Positions 43,376 to 52,695 of a stretch of DNA of 64,000 nucleotides are shown here, one piece after another. Position numbers and translations under genes: made by a program. The stretch comes from Chloroflexota bacterium. GTDB lineage: Bacteria; Chloroflexota; Anaerolineae; Anaerolineales; Villigracilaceae. The notes below the pieces were generated by a model that had not been told where the DNA came from, searched no databases, and was given only the letters and a program-made list of their open reading frames with translations. The stretch is taken from NCBI GenBank assembly GCA_016235445.1, contig JACRLB010000017.1, positions 62,001 to 126,000 of the forward strand. The letters are read 5' to 3'. How positions within the stretch are numbered: position 1 is the first letter of the stretch; each line of letters starts with the position of its first letter.

Positions 43376-44227
43376 TTATGGTGTTGTTCCGCTGTCCTGC
43401 GGGGCGGTTTGGGTGATGGGCGGAATGGTGGTGAGGGCGGTTTCTTCAGCGTTGATAAAGCCGTAGATTCCAGCCAACATGCCAACGGTCAGGAGGGCGG
43501 CGATGGGGTAGTAGATCATCTGGCGTTTGCGGATGGTTGCGGCGTCGGGTCTTCGATCCGCGATACCCGCTTTGATATCCGCCAGTTCGAGGGGGTGTTC
43601 GTGGAGCATATCCGCTTCGGCCATTTGGCCGTTGAACATGGCCTTGTTGAAGCGTTTGATGTGTACGCCGTACATATGCCAGATGATGATGGCCAGCACG
43701 GCCAGCACGGCTTCGCCGCCATGCGCGGCTTTTGCGGCGGGGACGAACTCGCCGGGCAGGAAGGTGGTGGCGGTGATGGGGTTCCACATAAGGAAGCCTG
43801 TTGCGCCCATTACAACGGCGCCCCAAACGAAGGCCCAATATTCCATTTTTTCTTCGAAGGTGTAACGTCCCATTTGTGGATAGGTCTTTGCAAAGCCGAG
43901 GTTGTAGAGTAAAGCCTGCCAGCCGTCTTTTGCATCCTGCAAGGAAGGCAGCATCGACATTTTGTCGCGCAGAACGAAGACACTGTAGCCCATGACGAGG
44001 ATGTGCCAGGCGGTTCCGAACATCATGACGATGGCGGCGGTGTGGTGGATGGTGCGCAGGGTTTCAATGCCGCCCAATAGGTTGAGGATGGTTTGCGAAG
44101 CGCCTGCGTCTGGAAATCGCTGGGGAAGCCCGGTGAGGCCAAGCAGGGTAAAGGAGAGCATCATCACCCAATGTTCGATTCGGCGCGCAATCGGGAAGCG
44201 CAAGTAGGCTTGCGTTATTGTGTTCAT
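43376..44227 (-). CDS. Di-haem cytochrome b membrane subunit (FdnI/b561-like)
   Basis: 283 aa with about five helices. Candidate haem-b ligands: His in RRIEHWVMMLSF, IHHTAAIVMMFGTAWHIL, and AAHGGEAVLAVLAIIIWHMYGVHIKRF, matching the formate dehydrogenase gamma/b561 family. A C-terminal helix and Thr/Ala tail follow. It overlaps the nonahaem gene by ATGA and precedes the NapC-like gene. It would link the quinone pool to the two multihaem cytochromes. Confidence 0.9.
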   Translation of the reverse strand: MNTITQAYLRFPIARRIEHWVMMLSFTLLGLTGLPQRFPDAGASQTILNLLGGIETLRTIHHTAAIVMMFGTAWHILVMGYSVFVLRDKMSMLPSLQDAKDGWQALLYNLGFAKTYPQMGRYTFEEKMEYWAFVWGAVVMGATGFLMWNPITATTFLPGEFVPAAKAAHGGEAVLAVLAIIIWHMYGVHIKRFNKAMFNGQMAEADMLHEHPLELADIKAGIADRRPDAATIRKRQMIYYPIAALLTVGMLAGIYGFINAEETALTTIPPITQTAPQDSGTTP

Positions 44228-45408
44228 GCGTGTTTCACTCCTTTCATGCGGTTGACGATGCGGCGATATATGTCTGTGAGGACGAAGAAGATCATGCCGC
44301 CAAGCACTGCGGGGATGAAGAATTTATAGAACAGGTTGACGTAATATACGATGGGGTAATGTTCGGGGCTGGGTTCGTAGTGACTCATCCATGCGGCGGG
44401 GAAGTTGGCTGTGGCATCCGGGTGACACCGCTGGCATTTGGCAAGCAGGTTTTCCTGCATGGCGATGCCCGTCTCGGCAGTATTCACCTTTGAAATATCA
44501 TGCACGCCATGACAATCGGTGCAGACTGGTTTGTTGGTGGGCTGGCCGGGGAATTCTTCTTCAAATAGTTTTACGGTTGTGCCGTGGAAATCTGCCACGT
44601 AGGAGTTGACCACATTTGTGGAGATGCGATATTTATCCATGATTGCCGCATCGGTGTGGCATTTGGCGCACAGGAAGGGCGTGCTGTTGCGGAATGTAAC
44701 CGTGGTTGGGTTTTGGATGTTGTGTACGCCGTGACAGTCAATGCAGGTGGGCACGTCGGTGTTGTTTTCCTGTGTCAACGCATTGCCATGCACGCTGGTT
44801 TTGTACGTGTCATAAATTTCGGTGTGGCATTGGGCGCAGGTTTCAGGGATGCGCAGGCGCGCGGAGGGGGTCAATTCGCCGCTGGTTTTGCCTGTCATGC
44901 GGGTTTGGGTATGCGGGTTGTGACAGTCCATGCAGACGGCGGCGTTTTTGTTGCCTTCGTCAAATGCGATCTGGTGGACGCTGTCATGCACGTTTGTGTA
45001 TTGTTCTTCGTGGCAGTCCTTGCAGGTTTCCAGAAAGCTCAGGGTATAGTCACGTGTGTTTTTGACTTTTACATCGGGATGGGGATAATCGCTGATATTT
45101 GTATGACAGTCGACACAGGCGATTCCTTCTTCGCTGTGAACTGACAGCCCAAATTGAGTTGGGTTAATGCTGACGGGGAGGGATTCGCTGCCCAGGGTTT
45201 TGTCGATCCCTTCCTCCTGATGGCAGGCCAGGCAGAAGTCATTGGAGGGCTTGTCTTCCTGCGGTGAGGGTGAAGCTTGAACTGGCGAAGCGAGGGAGGC
45301 AAGGGCGAAGATTAAAAGCCCAAGTCCGAGGAGCAGGCTCACGGCGGGTGCTGAGCGCTGTCGAAGCATCCAGATGTGAGGCGGGCGAAACGTTGTCCTG
45401 TGGTGCAT
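44224..45408 (-). CDS. Nonahaem cytochrome c3-family protein with C-terminal anchor
   Basis: 394 aa from ATG 45408 (AAGGAG upstream; earlier in-frame ATG at 45486 would precede the promoter). Signal sequence about 1-45 (VSLLLGLGLLIFALASLA). Nine CxxCH sites: CLACH, CVDCH, CKDCH, CMDCH, CAQCH, CIDCH, CAKCH, CTDCH and CQRCH. Near the C-terminus a helix (FFIPAVLGGMIFFVLTDIYRR) anchors it. A CTTCGACAGCGCTCAG-type repeat lies in the signal-peptide coding part (about 45348-45368). First gene of the - strand operon. Confidence 0.93.
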   Translation of the reverse strand: MHHRTTFRPPHIWMLRQRSAPAVSLLLGLGLLIFALASLASPVQASPSPQEDKPSNDFCLACHQEEGIDKTLGSESLPVSINPTQFGLSVHSEEGIACVDCHTNISDYPHPDVKVKNTRDYTLSFLETCKDCHEEQYTNVHDSVHQIAFDEGNKNAAVCMDCHNPHTQTRMTGKTSGELTPSARLRIPETCAQCHTEIYDTYKTSVHGNALTQENNTDVPTCIDCHGVHNIQNPTTVTFRNSTPFLCAKCHTDAAIMDKYRISTNVVNSYVADFHGTTVKLFEEEFPGQPTNKPVCTDCHGVHDISKVNTAETGIAMQENLLAKCQRCHPDATANFPAAWMSHYEPSPEHYPIVYYVNLFYKFFIPAVLGGMIFFVLTDIYRRIVNRMKGVKHA

Positions 45409-45448
45409 CACATTCTCCTTATTAAAGTTTTTGGACAATTTCAGTATT

Positions 45449-45484
45449 ATTATATTCCCAATAATGTCATGGGGCAATTGCCCC
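45449..45484 (-). promoter_or_regulatory. Promoter with palindrome for the - strand cytochrome operon
   Basis: Read on the - strand: TTGCCC (45477-45472), 17-bp spacer, TATAAT (45454-45449), giving a leader of about 35 bases before ATG 45408. The 14-bp perfect palindrome GGGGCAATTGCCCC (45471-45484) covers the -35 box and could be a repressor or activator site. The rest of the gap to 45681 shows nothing clear. Confidence 0.65.
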
Positions 45485-45681
45485 AATTCTACGTGGGGTT
45501 GTCACGGTAATACAGTGCTGAATATCATTGATTTGGCGTGATTAATAAGAGCATCAAGCGAGGCCGGGACGATGTCACTTTTCTTTCAGCAACTGTGCTT
45601 GTTGCAGACAAGCTTGACCAATAATTTCGAGGAATAAGCGACTTTATTTCAGTGAGGTGGGTAAACAATCCAGATGAGTCA

Positions 45682-46914
45682 TCATGAAAGCTCATCCCCG
45701 CTTCCATCGCTCGCAATGATTTCCTGCGCCAGCTTTTGCAATTCTCCCGCATCCTTCACTTTTGCCGCGTCGAAATATTGCGCCAGCAGATCCAGCGGAC
45801 TCAAACTGCTCACCACCTGCCCCTCCGCAATCCGCACGCGGGATTCACTTTGCGGCCTTTTCACCAGATGAAATTCAAACGTGTCCTCGGTGTATTTTCG
45901 CAAAGCAGATTCGTCGATCAACGAATCCCACTCTCTTGGATATTCCACCACCAGCCGCAGGATCGCCTCAGACATTTCCTTCACACCGGGCAACGCATCT
46001 TTAAGCGCATCCGTCACATTTTCACTCGATGATAAAACTGTTCTGCGGTCTATGAATTTTCTCACCCCTGTCAGCTCGATCCACTCAACTTCTGTATCTT
46101 TTCCCTTTTCAACATCAGCAATGACAAAAAATCTGTCTTCCTTTGCTTCGCCAAAGTCCACGCGCTCGATGGAGCCAGGGTAAACCACAGGCGGCTGATA
46201 GCCTTCATTTACATCCTGCGGCTTGTGGATGTGCCCCATCGCCACATAACTAAATTTTGGATTCTTCACCAGACTGCCCGAAAGCGCCAGGTCATTGCCC
46301 AGCATCACAAGCCGTTCCCCGCCAAACTTCGCGCCTTCGATGGAAGCATGTGCCGTGAGCACAATCGGCAAAGACTCATCCGCTTCCCCGATCCATCTCT
46401 CGATCAAATCCCCAATATTTTCTTCGATCCGAGAAAATGCCTCTGTCGAATTGGTCTCACCTGTGGCCGCCATCAAACCCGAGCGCGCGATCCACGGCAT
46501 CCCAATAATTTGAAGGGGCAGTCCCCAAAGTTCTTCCGGCCCTAGAAAACATGGCTGGTCGAGCACACGCACAAACGGCACTTGCAGAGTTTTGAATTCC
46601 TGCAAAGCATGAGCGCGCCCGGCCGCCGGCGAAATATCATGGTTGCCCACCAAAAGCAAAGTGGGAATCCTCGCCTGAGACAACCGCATGATGCGCTTGC
46701 CCCACTCACGTTGAAAGGTGGGAGCAGGCGAGCGGTCTTTGTAGGCGTCCCCCGCAAAGATGACCATGTCCACTTTTTGCGAAATGGCCGTGTCCACAAT
46801 CGTATCCAGCGATTTTAGAAAATCCAACACACGGACGGGCAATCCCGTTTCAGGGTCGTGCCTGCCGTAGTTGGCCATGTCAATGTGCGCGTCTGCAAAG
46901 TGGAGGATTTTCAT
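45682..46914 (-). CDS. SbcD/Mre11-like DNA repair exonuclease
   Basis: 410 aa from ATG 46914. Metallophosphoesterase motifs: FADAHIDM (D-x-H), FAGDAYKDR (GD), LLVGNHDISP (GNHD), LTAHASIEG and MGHIHKPQ. It is an Mn-dependent nuclease of the SbcD group, acting on DNA ends in the cytoplasm. No sbcC (ATPase partner) gene follows within the window. It begins five bases after mobA stops, so they share a transcript. Confidence 0.9.
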   Translation of the reverse strand: MKILHFADAHIDMANYGRHDPETGLPVRVLDFLKSLDTIVDTAISQKVDMVIFAGDAYKDRSPAPTFQREWGKRIMRLSQARIPTLLLVGNHDISPAAGRAHALQEFKTLQVPFVRVLDQPCFLGPEELWGLPLQIIGMPWIARSGLMAATGETNSTEAFSRIEENIGDLIERWIGEADESLPIVLTAHASIEGAKFGGERLVMLGNDLALSGSLVKNPKFSYVAMGHIHKPQDVNEGYQPPVVYPGSIERVDFGEAKEDRFFVIADVEKGKDTEVEWIELTGVRKFIDRRTVLSSSENVTDALKDALPGVKEMSEAILRLVVEYPREWDSLIDESALRKYTEDTFEFHLVKRPQSESRVRIAEGQVVSSLSPLDLLAQYFDAAKVKDAGELQKLAQEIIASDGSGDELS

Positions 46915-46919
46915 AATGG

Positions 46920-47534
46920 TTAGTCCTGTCGTTCGGCGTGTTGTTCGGTTTGCAAAAAATCTTCGGGGGTATTGAGATTCCAGAAACACAAACCGGAAGG
47001 GTCGAAAATTTTGATTTCATCAGGCGACAACGTCCGCACCTTCACTTGCGGAAACCAGGCGATGGCCTTCCATTGATCTGCATCGATTGCGGCTTCGATG
47101 GCGGGCAGGCAAGTCTCACGGCGATACAAGGCGTGGAAGGGTTCGTAGCCTTCCTCCGTTTTTACGATGACGACATCCGCCTCTTCCTTGACCATGAGCC
47201 TGTGTGCGCTTTCAAAGAAATTTTGACTCGCGAAGGGCATGTCGCAGGCGGCCACAGCCACGAACGGATGCGAAGCCGAAGCGGCCGCAGTGTAGAGTCC
47301 GCCCAGGGCGCCGCGCCCAGGCCTAAGGTCAGGCACGAGGCGCACGAAACGCGAAGATGTGTTAAGGAATCCATATTCAGCGGGGCGGTTTGTCGTTACA
47401 ATCATTTCATCGGCAAGCGGAGCGAGTCTTTCGATCACGCGTTGAATGAGCGGACGCCCCAAAAATGGTTTGAGCGCCTTGTCCTCGCCCATGCGGGAGG
47501 ATGCGCCGCCTGCCTGGATGACAACGGATAACAT
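46920..47534 (-). CDS. mobA: Molybdenum cofactor guanylyltransferase-like protein
   Basis: 204 aa. GT-A-like nucleotidyltransferase: VVIQAGGASSRMGEDKALKPFLGRPLIQ at the N-terminus (signature loop and Lys), GALGGLYTAAASASHPFVAVAACDMPF with the metal-binding Asp. MobA adds GMP to molybdopterin in the cytoplasm. The presence of the gene suggests molybdoenzymes elsewhere in the genome. A hairpin (about 47550-47575) separates it from the divergent amrS gene. Confidence 0.88.
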   Translation of the reverse strand: MLSVVIQAGGASSRMGEDKALKPFLGRPLIQRVIERLAPLADEMIVTTNRPAEYGFLNTSSRFVRLVPDLRPGRGALGGLYTAAASASHPFVAVAACDMPFASQNFFESAHRLMVKEEADVVIVKTEEGYEPFHALYRRETCLPAIEAAIDADQWKAIAWFPQVKVRTLSPDEIKIFDPSGLCFWNLNTPEDFLQTEQHAERQD

Positions 47535-47590
47535 CCCTGTATTATAAATGTAGTAGCGACTTTAGTCGTTGCTACGTCAAAGTGGTGACG

Positions 47591-48703
47591 ATGAGTTCAC
47601 TTGCAAATATTTTAGACGGTTTGACGGTTGAAGGCGAGTTATATGAAAAGCTCGAAGATAACTCACTGCGCTGTTTCGCGTGTGGGCATCGTTGTTTGAT
47701 CCGTGAGGGGAGGCGGGGGATTTGTCAGGTGAGGTTTAATGAGGGGGGCGTGTTGCGTGTGCCGCATGGCTATGTGGCCGCATTGCAAAGTGACCCGATC
47801 GAGAAGAAACCTTTTTCGCATGTGATGCCTGGCTCGAATGCGTTGACTTTTGGGATGTTGGGATGTGACTATCATTGCCCGTATTGCCAGAACTGGCTCA
47901 CGTCTCAGGCCTTGCGCGACCCGGCTTCGGATGCTTCGGAGCAATACATTCGGAAGATGTCTCCGCAAAAGATGGTGGATTTTGCGCGAAGCGCTAACGC
48001 TTCGGTGGTGGTCTCTTCCTATAATGAGCCGCTGATTACCAGCGAATGGGCGGTTGAGATTTTCAAGATGGCAAAGGCGAGCGGGCTGATGTGCGCGTAC
48101 GTGTCCAATGGAAATAATACGCCCGAAGTGATGGAATATATTGCGCCGTATCTGGATGCGTACAAAATTGATTTGAAGTGCATGAGCGATAAAAATTACC
48201 GCAAGCTGGGCGGGACACTGCAACATACGCTGGATGGAATCAAGCGCGCGCGCGGGGCGGGTCTGTGGGTGGAGGTGGTGACACTGGTGATTCCGGGCTT
48301 CAATGATTCGAATGAAGAGTTGTGGGATGCGGCGCGGTTTCTGGCGGAATTATCCGTTGATATCCCCTGGCATGTGACGGCTTTCCACAAAGATTATAAG
48401 ATGACCGAGCCTGACAACACGGATGCGAAGACGCTCATCCGCGCGGCGGAGATTGGGCGCGAGGCCGGGCTGAGGTATGTGTACGCAGGGAATTTGCCGG
48501 GGAATGTCGGGGAGTATGAAGATACCCATTGCCCGGCGTGCAGTTATCGGCTGGTGAAGAGGCGCGGGTACGTCATCCACGAATACAGAATTACGGGGGA
48601 GGGAAAGTGCCTAAAATGCGGGGAAAAAATTGGAGGGGTCTGGCCGAAAGACCCTTCTACAGTAGGGTTTAATGGGATCGGACGCCCCATACCCATATGG
48701 TAG
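47591..48703 (+). CDS. amrS: AmmeMemoRadiSam system radical SAM enzyme
   Basis: 370 aa from ATG 47591 (a GTG at 47582 is also in frame). Radical SAM Cys triad in LGCDYHCPYCQNW (CX3CX2C). An N-terminal CFACGHRCLIREGRRGICQVR and a C-terminal zinc-ribbon-like CPAC...CLKC are typical of the AmrS/PFL-activating-like group. Partners AmmeMemo and AMMECR1 are not in the window. The biological reaction of the system is not established. Confidence 0.9.
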   Translation: MSSLANILDGLTVEGELYEKLEDNSLRCFACGHRCLIREGRRGICQVRFNEGGVLRVPHGYVAALQSDPIEKKPFSHVMPGSNALTFGMLGCDYHCPYCQNWLTSQALRDPASDASEQYIRKMSPQKMVDFARSANASVVVSSYNEPLITSEWAVEIFKMAKASGLMCAYVSNGNNTPEVMEYIAPYLDAYKIDLKCMSDKNYRKLGGTLQHTLDGIKRARGAGLWVEVVTLVIPGFNDSNEELWDAARFLAELSVDIPWHVTAFHKDYKMTEPDNTDAKTLIRAAEIGREAGLRYVYAGNLPGNVGEYEDTHCPACSYRLVKRRGYVIHEYRITGEGKCLKCGEKIGGVWPKDPSTVGFNGIGRPIPIW

Positions 48704-48808
48704 TTTTCAAAGATTGTTGTATAATTTGAATTGTCAGGGAATATGAGGAGAGGTTTATTCCTTCCCCTATTTCCCATATCCAACTATTTCTCTCTAAGGA
48801 GGAGAAAC

Positions 48809-50593
48809 GTGAAAAAGAATCTATACTTTCTATTGTCGCTTCTTGTTCTCGCCAGCGTGATCTTGGCGGCTTGTGGCACTCCGGCCACCGAGGCTCCCGC
48901 TCCGGCCACCGAGGCTCCGGCTACCGAGGTTCCCGCAACCGAAGCCCCTGTGATGGGGCCTGCCGGCACCGAGCCGATTGCTTTCCCTGATGGCGGCAAG
49001 ACTGTAACTGGCGCCTGGTCTCAGGAACCTGATAACATCGTTCCCTACTATTCCCAAATGTCCTACGCAGTTTGGATCGCCCAATTAACCCTGGTAGGTT
49101 TGGGCGAATGGGACGCCGATGGCAACTTCGTGCCTGAATTAGCTGTGGATGTTCCCACTGCTGATAACGGCGGCGTATCTGCCGATGGCCTCACCATTAC
49201 CTGGCAACTCAAGGAAGGTTTGTACTGGTCTGATGGCGAACCGCTCACCTCTGCCGACGTGAAGTTCACATGGGAATCTGTAATGGATCCTGCGAATGCC
49301 GTGCTCAGCCGCACCGGTTATGACAAAATCGCCAGCGTGGAAACACCGGATGATTACACCGTTGTAATTACCTTCAGCGAACTGTATCCCGCCTGGCAGA
49401 CCCTCTTTACCCAGGGACCCAACAACGCAGGTTCCATTTTGCCCAAGCACATTCTTGAAGGGCAAACTGGTTTGGAAAGCAATGCTTTCATTCACCAGCC
49501 CAACGTTGGTTCCGGTCCGTTTGTCATTACTGAATGGGTTCCCGGCGATTACATGACCCTTTTGCCGAATCCGAATTTCTATGCGGGCCGCGCCAAGTTG
49601 GATCAGGTTCAGATCAAGTTTGTACCCGACCCTGAAACCGCTCTCGCCGCCCTGCAAACTGGTGACGTGGACTGGTACCCTGATTTCTCTGAATCCGATA
49701 TCGAAACTGTTGGCGCTCTCGAACCCGCAGTACACCTGTTGGTTGTGCCTGGCGCCAGCTTTGAACATTACTTCTTCAACATGGGTACTGTTGAAGGCGT
49801 GGATGGCCAAGGCAAAAGCGATGTTGACGGCTTCTGCCCGTTCAAGGATATTAAAGTCCGCAAAGCTATTACCCTCGGCATCAACCGCCAGGCTTTCGTA
49901 GACAGCCTGCTTGCTGGCAAGACTTCCGTTCCCGCCACCCAATGGCCGAACTCTGGTTGGACCAACACTAGCCTCCAGCCCGATGCGTATGATCCCGATG
50001 GCGCCGCCGCCTTGCTCGAAGAGGCTGGTTACACCCTGGGCGCTGATGGCATCCGCCACGGCGACTGCAATGGTACGGATACAAAGTTGTCCTTTAACTT
50101 TGAAACCACCACCAAGCAGATTCGCGTGGATATTGCGCTCGCCGTACAGTCTGACCTCGCCAAGATCGGCGTTGAATTCAAGCCGATCCACACCCCGGCT
50201 GGCACCTTCTTCGGTTCTTATGCTGACGGTGCGAATATGCCGCTTGGCAAGTTTGACATGGCTGGTTACACCACCGGCTTCTACCCCGATCCCTTCTCGG
50301 ATAACTTCTTCTGCTCTCAAATCCCGAATGCGGAAAACGGCGCTGGTAATAACAACTACCACCTCTGCGATCCCGCACTGGACGAACTGTTGACAGCCGT
50401 AAACGCCTCAGCCGATCCCGCCGTCCGCAAGACCGCGTTGGATGCAGCTCAAAAGTATATCTATGATAACTACTATGTAGTTATGGCGTATGCCCGCGCG
50501 AACGTGCTTGGCTATGTTGACCGAATCGAAATGGGCGACATGAGCGACTACAGCAACCGTAACTGGAACGCTGAAGCCTGGAACGTTAAATAA
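48809..50593 (+). CDS. Substrate-binding lipoprotein of an oligopeptide-type ABC transporter
   Basis: 594 aa from GTG 48809, preceded by the strong RBS AAGGAGGAG; earlier in-frame starts are less likely. Lipobox LAACG at about 18-22, then an Ala/Thr/Pro/Glu linker. The mature part is the SBP_bac_5 family: GGKTVTGAWSQEPDNIVPYY, LTITWQLKEGLYWSDGEPLTSADVKFTWE and DIKVRKAITLGINRQAF. It captures peptides or similar solutes outside the membrane and delivers them to the permeases coded next. A TATAAT -10 box is at 48720. Confidence 0.95.
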   Translation: MKKNLYFLLSLLVLASVILAACGTPATEAPAPATEAPATEVPATEAPVMGPAGTEPIAFPDGGKTVTGAWSQEPDNIVPYYSQMSYAVWIAQLTLVGLGEWDADGNFVPELAVDVPTADNGGVSADGLTITWQLKEGLYWSDGEPLTSADVKFTWESVMDPANAVLSRTGYDKIASVETPDDYTVVITFSELYPAWQTLFTQGPNNAGSILPKHILEGQTGLESNAFIHQPNVGSGPFVITEWVPGDYMTLLPNPNFYAGRAKLDQVQIKFVPDPETALAALQTGDVDWYPDFSESDIETVGALEPAVHLLVVPGASFEHYFFNMGTVEGVDGQGKSDVDGFCPFKDIKVRKAITLGINRQAFVDSLLAGKTSVPATQWPNSGWTNTSLQPDAYDPDGAAALLEEAGYTLGADGIRHGDCNGTDTKLSFNFETTTKQIRVDIALAVQSDLAKIGVEFKPIHTPAGTFFGSYADGANMPLGKFDMAGYTTGFYPDPFSDNFFCSQIPNAENGAGNNNYHLCDPALDELLTAVNASADPAVRKTALDAAQKYIYDNYYVVMAYARANVLGYVDRIEMGDMSDYSNRNWNAEAWNVK

Positions 50594-50612
50594 TAGTTCT
50601 AGTAATACCAAT

Positions 50613-50652
50613 AATGAGAGGCGGGGAACATTCCCCGCCTCTCATTACATTT
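50613..50652 (+). terminator. Hairpin after the binding-protein gene
   Basis: Perfect 16-bp arms AATGAGAGGCGGGGAA and TTCCCCGCCTCTCATT; the T-run is weak (ACATTTTGA). Between the binding protein and permease genes such a hairpin usually lowers permease expression. Confidence 0.8.
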
Positions 50653-50698
50653 TGATATATATTCCTACCTATTAATAGATCAACTCAGGAGGTCGCAC

Positions 50699-51661
50699 AT
50701 GTGGACTTACATTGCGCGGCGGGCAATTCAGGCAAGTTTTACTCTTTTGATCATAACTGTGTTATGTTTTATTTTGACGCGGTTTGGCTCTGCAGATCCG
50801 ATGGCGCAGTATGCCAATAACCCGAATATGAGCGCCGCAGATAAAGAGGCTTTGCGCGAACGCCTTGGCCTGAATGCACCTTTGCCCGTTCAATATTTCA
50901 AGTGGCTTGGTTTGGCCTTGCAGGGCGATCTGGGAATATCTTTTTTTTCAAAACAGCCTGTCGGTGAAATGATCGCGCAACGGCTTCCCAACACAGTGAT
51001 CCTGATGTTTACTACTGAAATAGTTACAGTTTCAATTGCGTTGCTCCTTGGCATCATATCCGCGGTAAAGCAGTATTCGGCTACGGATAATGTGATTACC
51101 GCCTTTTCATTTATCGGGTTTTCCATGCCCATTTTTTTCAGCGCTTTAGGCTTGATGTTAATATTCGCAGTCAAATTCAAGGAGTGGGGATTGCCCTATA
51201 TGCCGACCGGAGCGGATGTGTGGGATAAAAAAGATCCATTGGAATATATTCAACACATGGTTCTTCCGGTCAGCGCCCTTGTCATCGTCCAAGTTGCCGG
51301 CTATGCCCGTTTTGTGCGCTCCAGTTTATTGGAAGTGTTGGGGCTGGATTATATTCGTACCGCCCGCGCGAAAGGGTTAACCAGCCGGGTGGTTCTTTTC
51401 AAACATGCGCTTCGCAATGCGGCGTTGCCGCTTGTGACGATTGTAGGCCTTGACATTCCATTTTTGCTTGGCGGCGCAATTGTGACAGAATCCGTTTTTG
51501 CCTGGCCGGGTATGGGACGTTTGTTCTGGGAATATGCACAACGCGGCGATTTTCCAGTCGTGCTCGGCGTTTTATTGATCATTTCAACCGCCGTTGTCAT
51601 ATTCACAATTATCACGGATGTGTTGTATACCCTTGTTGATCCCCGAATTCAATTCACTTAA
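50699..51661 (+). CDS. Oligopeptide-type ABC transporter permease (DppB/OppB-like)
   Basis: 320 aa. First helix after MWTYIARRAIQASF, then FGSADPMAQYANNPNMS region of the outer loop, and the EAA-like loop EVLGLDYIRTARAKGLTSRVVLFKHALRNAALPL. About six helices. RBS AGGAGG. Forms one half of the channel with the gene at 51683. Confidence 0.95.
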   Translation: MWTYIARRAIQASFTLLIITVLCFILTRFGSADPMAQYANNPNMSAADKEALRERLGLNAPLPVQYFKWLGLALQGDLGISFFSKQPVGEMIAQRLPNTVILMFTTEIVTVSIALLLGIISAVKQYSATDNVITAFSFIGFSMPIFFSALGLMLIFAVKFKEWGLPYMPTGADVWDKKDPLEYIQHMVLPVSALVIVQVAGYARFVRSSLLEVLGLDYIRTARAKGLTSRVVLFKHALRNAALPLVTIVGLDIPFLLGGAIVTESVFAWPGMGRLFWEYAQRGDFPVVLGVLLIISTAVVIFTIITDVLYTLVDPRIQFT

Positions 51662-51682
51662 TCGATATACGGATGAAACCTT

Positions 51683-52639
51683 ATGACCACCGACATAGTT
51701 TCCCTGGATAACACAATCCTTAAACACGAGCCTGTTGAAAAGCCGATGACCCCCGGCCAGTTGATCTGGCGAAGATTCCGAAAACATCGCATGGCAGTGC
51801 TTGGCATCATTGGCTTTGGCCTTTTGCTGCTCTTTATTATCATCGGTTCCGTTTTAATAAGTGAAAAAGATGCAAATGAAGTTGATCTACAAGCGCGTTT
51901 AAGCCCTCCCTCTGCAATCCATTGGATGGGAACAGACAGTACCGGGCGCGATATCTTTGCCCGCATCATTCACGGCGGACAAATTTCCCTTATTGTTGGC
52001 ACGCTGGCGGTTCTCCTTTCCGTGGGGCTTGGCACCACCATCGGCGGACTTGCCGCCTATTATGGCGGCTGGGTGGATTCGATCCTCATGCGTTTCACAG
52101 AAGCCATGCTCTCGATCCCATCCCTTTTTTTATTGATCGTACTCGGAAAATTGTTTGGCAGGGACGTTGACACCTTCACGATTTTTGGGAGCACTTTCAG
52201 CGGAAGTGTTGCCATTGTTATTCTGGTAATCGGGATCACATCCTGGATGTTTCTGGCGCGTATTGTGCGCGCCAATGTACTCTCGCTCAAGGAAATGGAT
52301 TACATTTCCGTGGCCAAATCGTTAGGCTCGAGCGATATGCGGATTTTCTTCCGACATTTAATTCCAAACACAATGGGCGCGATCATTGTGTCAACCACGT
52401 TGGGGTTGGCCGGAGCCATTCTCAGTGAAGCGTACGTTTCGTTCCTTGGGCTGGGCGTGCAACCGCCTACCGCTTCATGGGGCAATATGCTCACAAGCGC
52501 GCAATCCTTCATCCAAAAGGGTTCATGGTGGATGTGGGTCTTCCCAAGTGTTTTTATCGTATTCACCATTTTATGCGTCAACCTGATCGGCGACGGTCTG
52601 CGCGATGCCTTCGACCCACGCAGTTCCCGCCATTTGTAA
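51683..52639 (+). CDS. Oligopeptide-type ABC transporter permease (DppC/OppC-like)
   Basis: 318 aa. Has the N-terminal extension typical of DppC (PGQLIWRRFRKHRMAVLGIIGFGLLLLF), HWMGTDSTGRDIFARIIHGGQISL and the EAA loop NVLSLKEMDYISVAKSLGSSDMRIFFRHLIPN. Pairs with the permease at 50699. The ATPase genes (DppD/F) are not next to it, so an ATPase encoded elsewhere must serve this transporter. Confidence 0.95.
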   Translation: MTTDIVSLDNTILKHEPVEKPMTPGQLIWRRFRKHRMAVLGIIGFGLLLLFIIIGSVLISEKDANEVDLQARLSPPSAIHWMGTDSTGRDIFARIIHGGQISLIVGTLAVLLSVGLGTTIGGLAAYYGGWVDSILMRFTEAMLSIPSLFLLIVLGKLFGRDVDTFTIFGSTFSGSVAIVILVIGITSWMFLARIVRANVLSLKEMDYISVAKSLGSSDMRIFFRHLIPNTMGAIIVSTTLGLAGAILSEAYVSFLGLGVQPPTASWGNMLTSAQSFIQKGSWWMWVFPSVFIVFTILCVNLIGDGLRDAFDPRSSRHL

Positions 52640-52658
52640 TTCCCCAAAGTGTATGAGC

Positions 52659-52695
52659 AACGCCCGTCCATTTCAAATGGAGGGGCGTTTGTTAT
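52659..52695. terminator. Bidirectional terminator
   Basis: Arms AACGCCCGTCCATTT and AAATGGAGGGGCGTT with small mismatches, then TTGTTATTT. It lies between the convergent permease and rhomboid genes. Confidence 0.8.
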
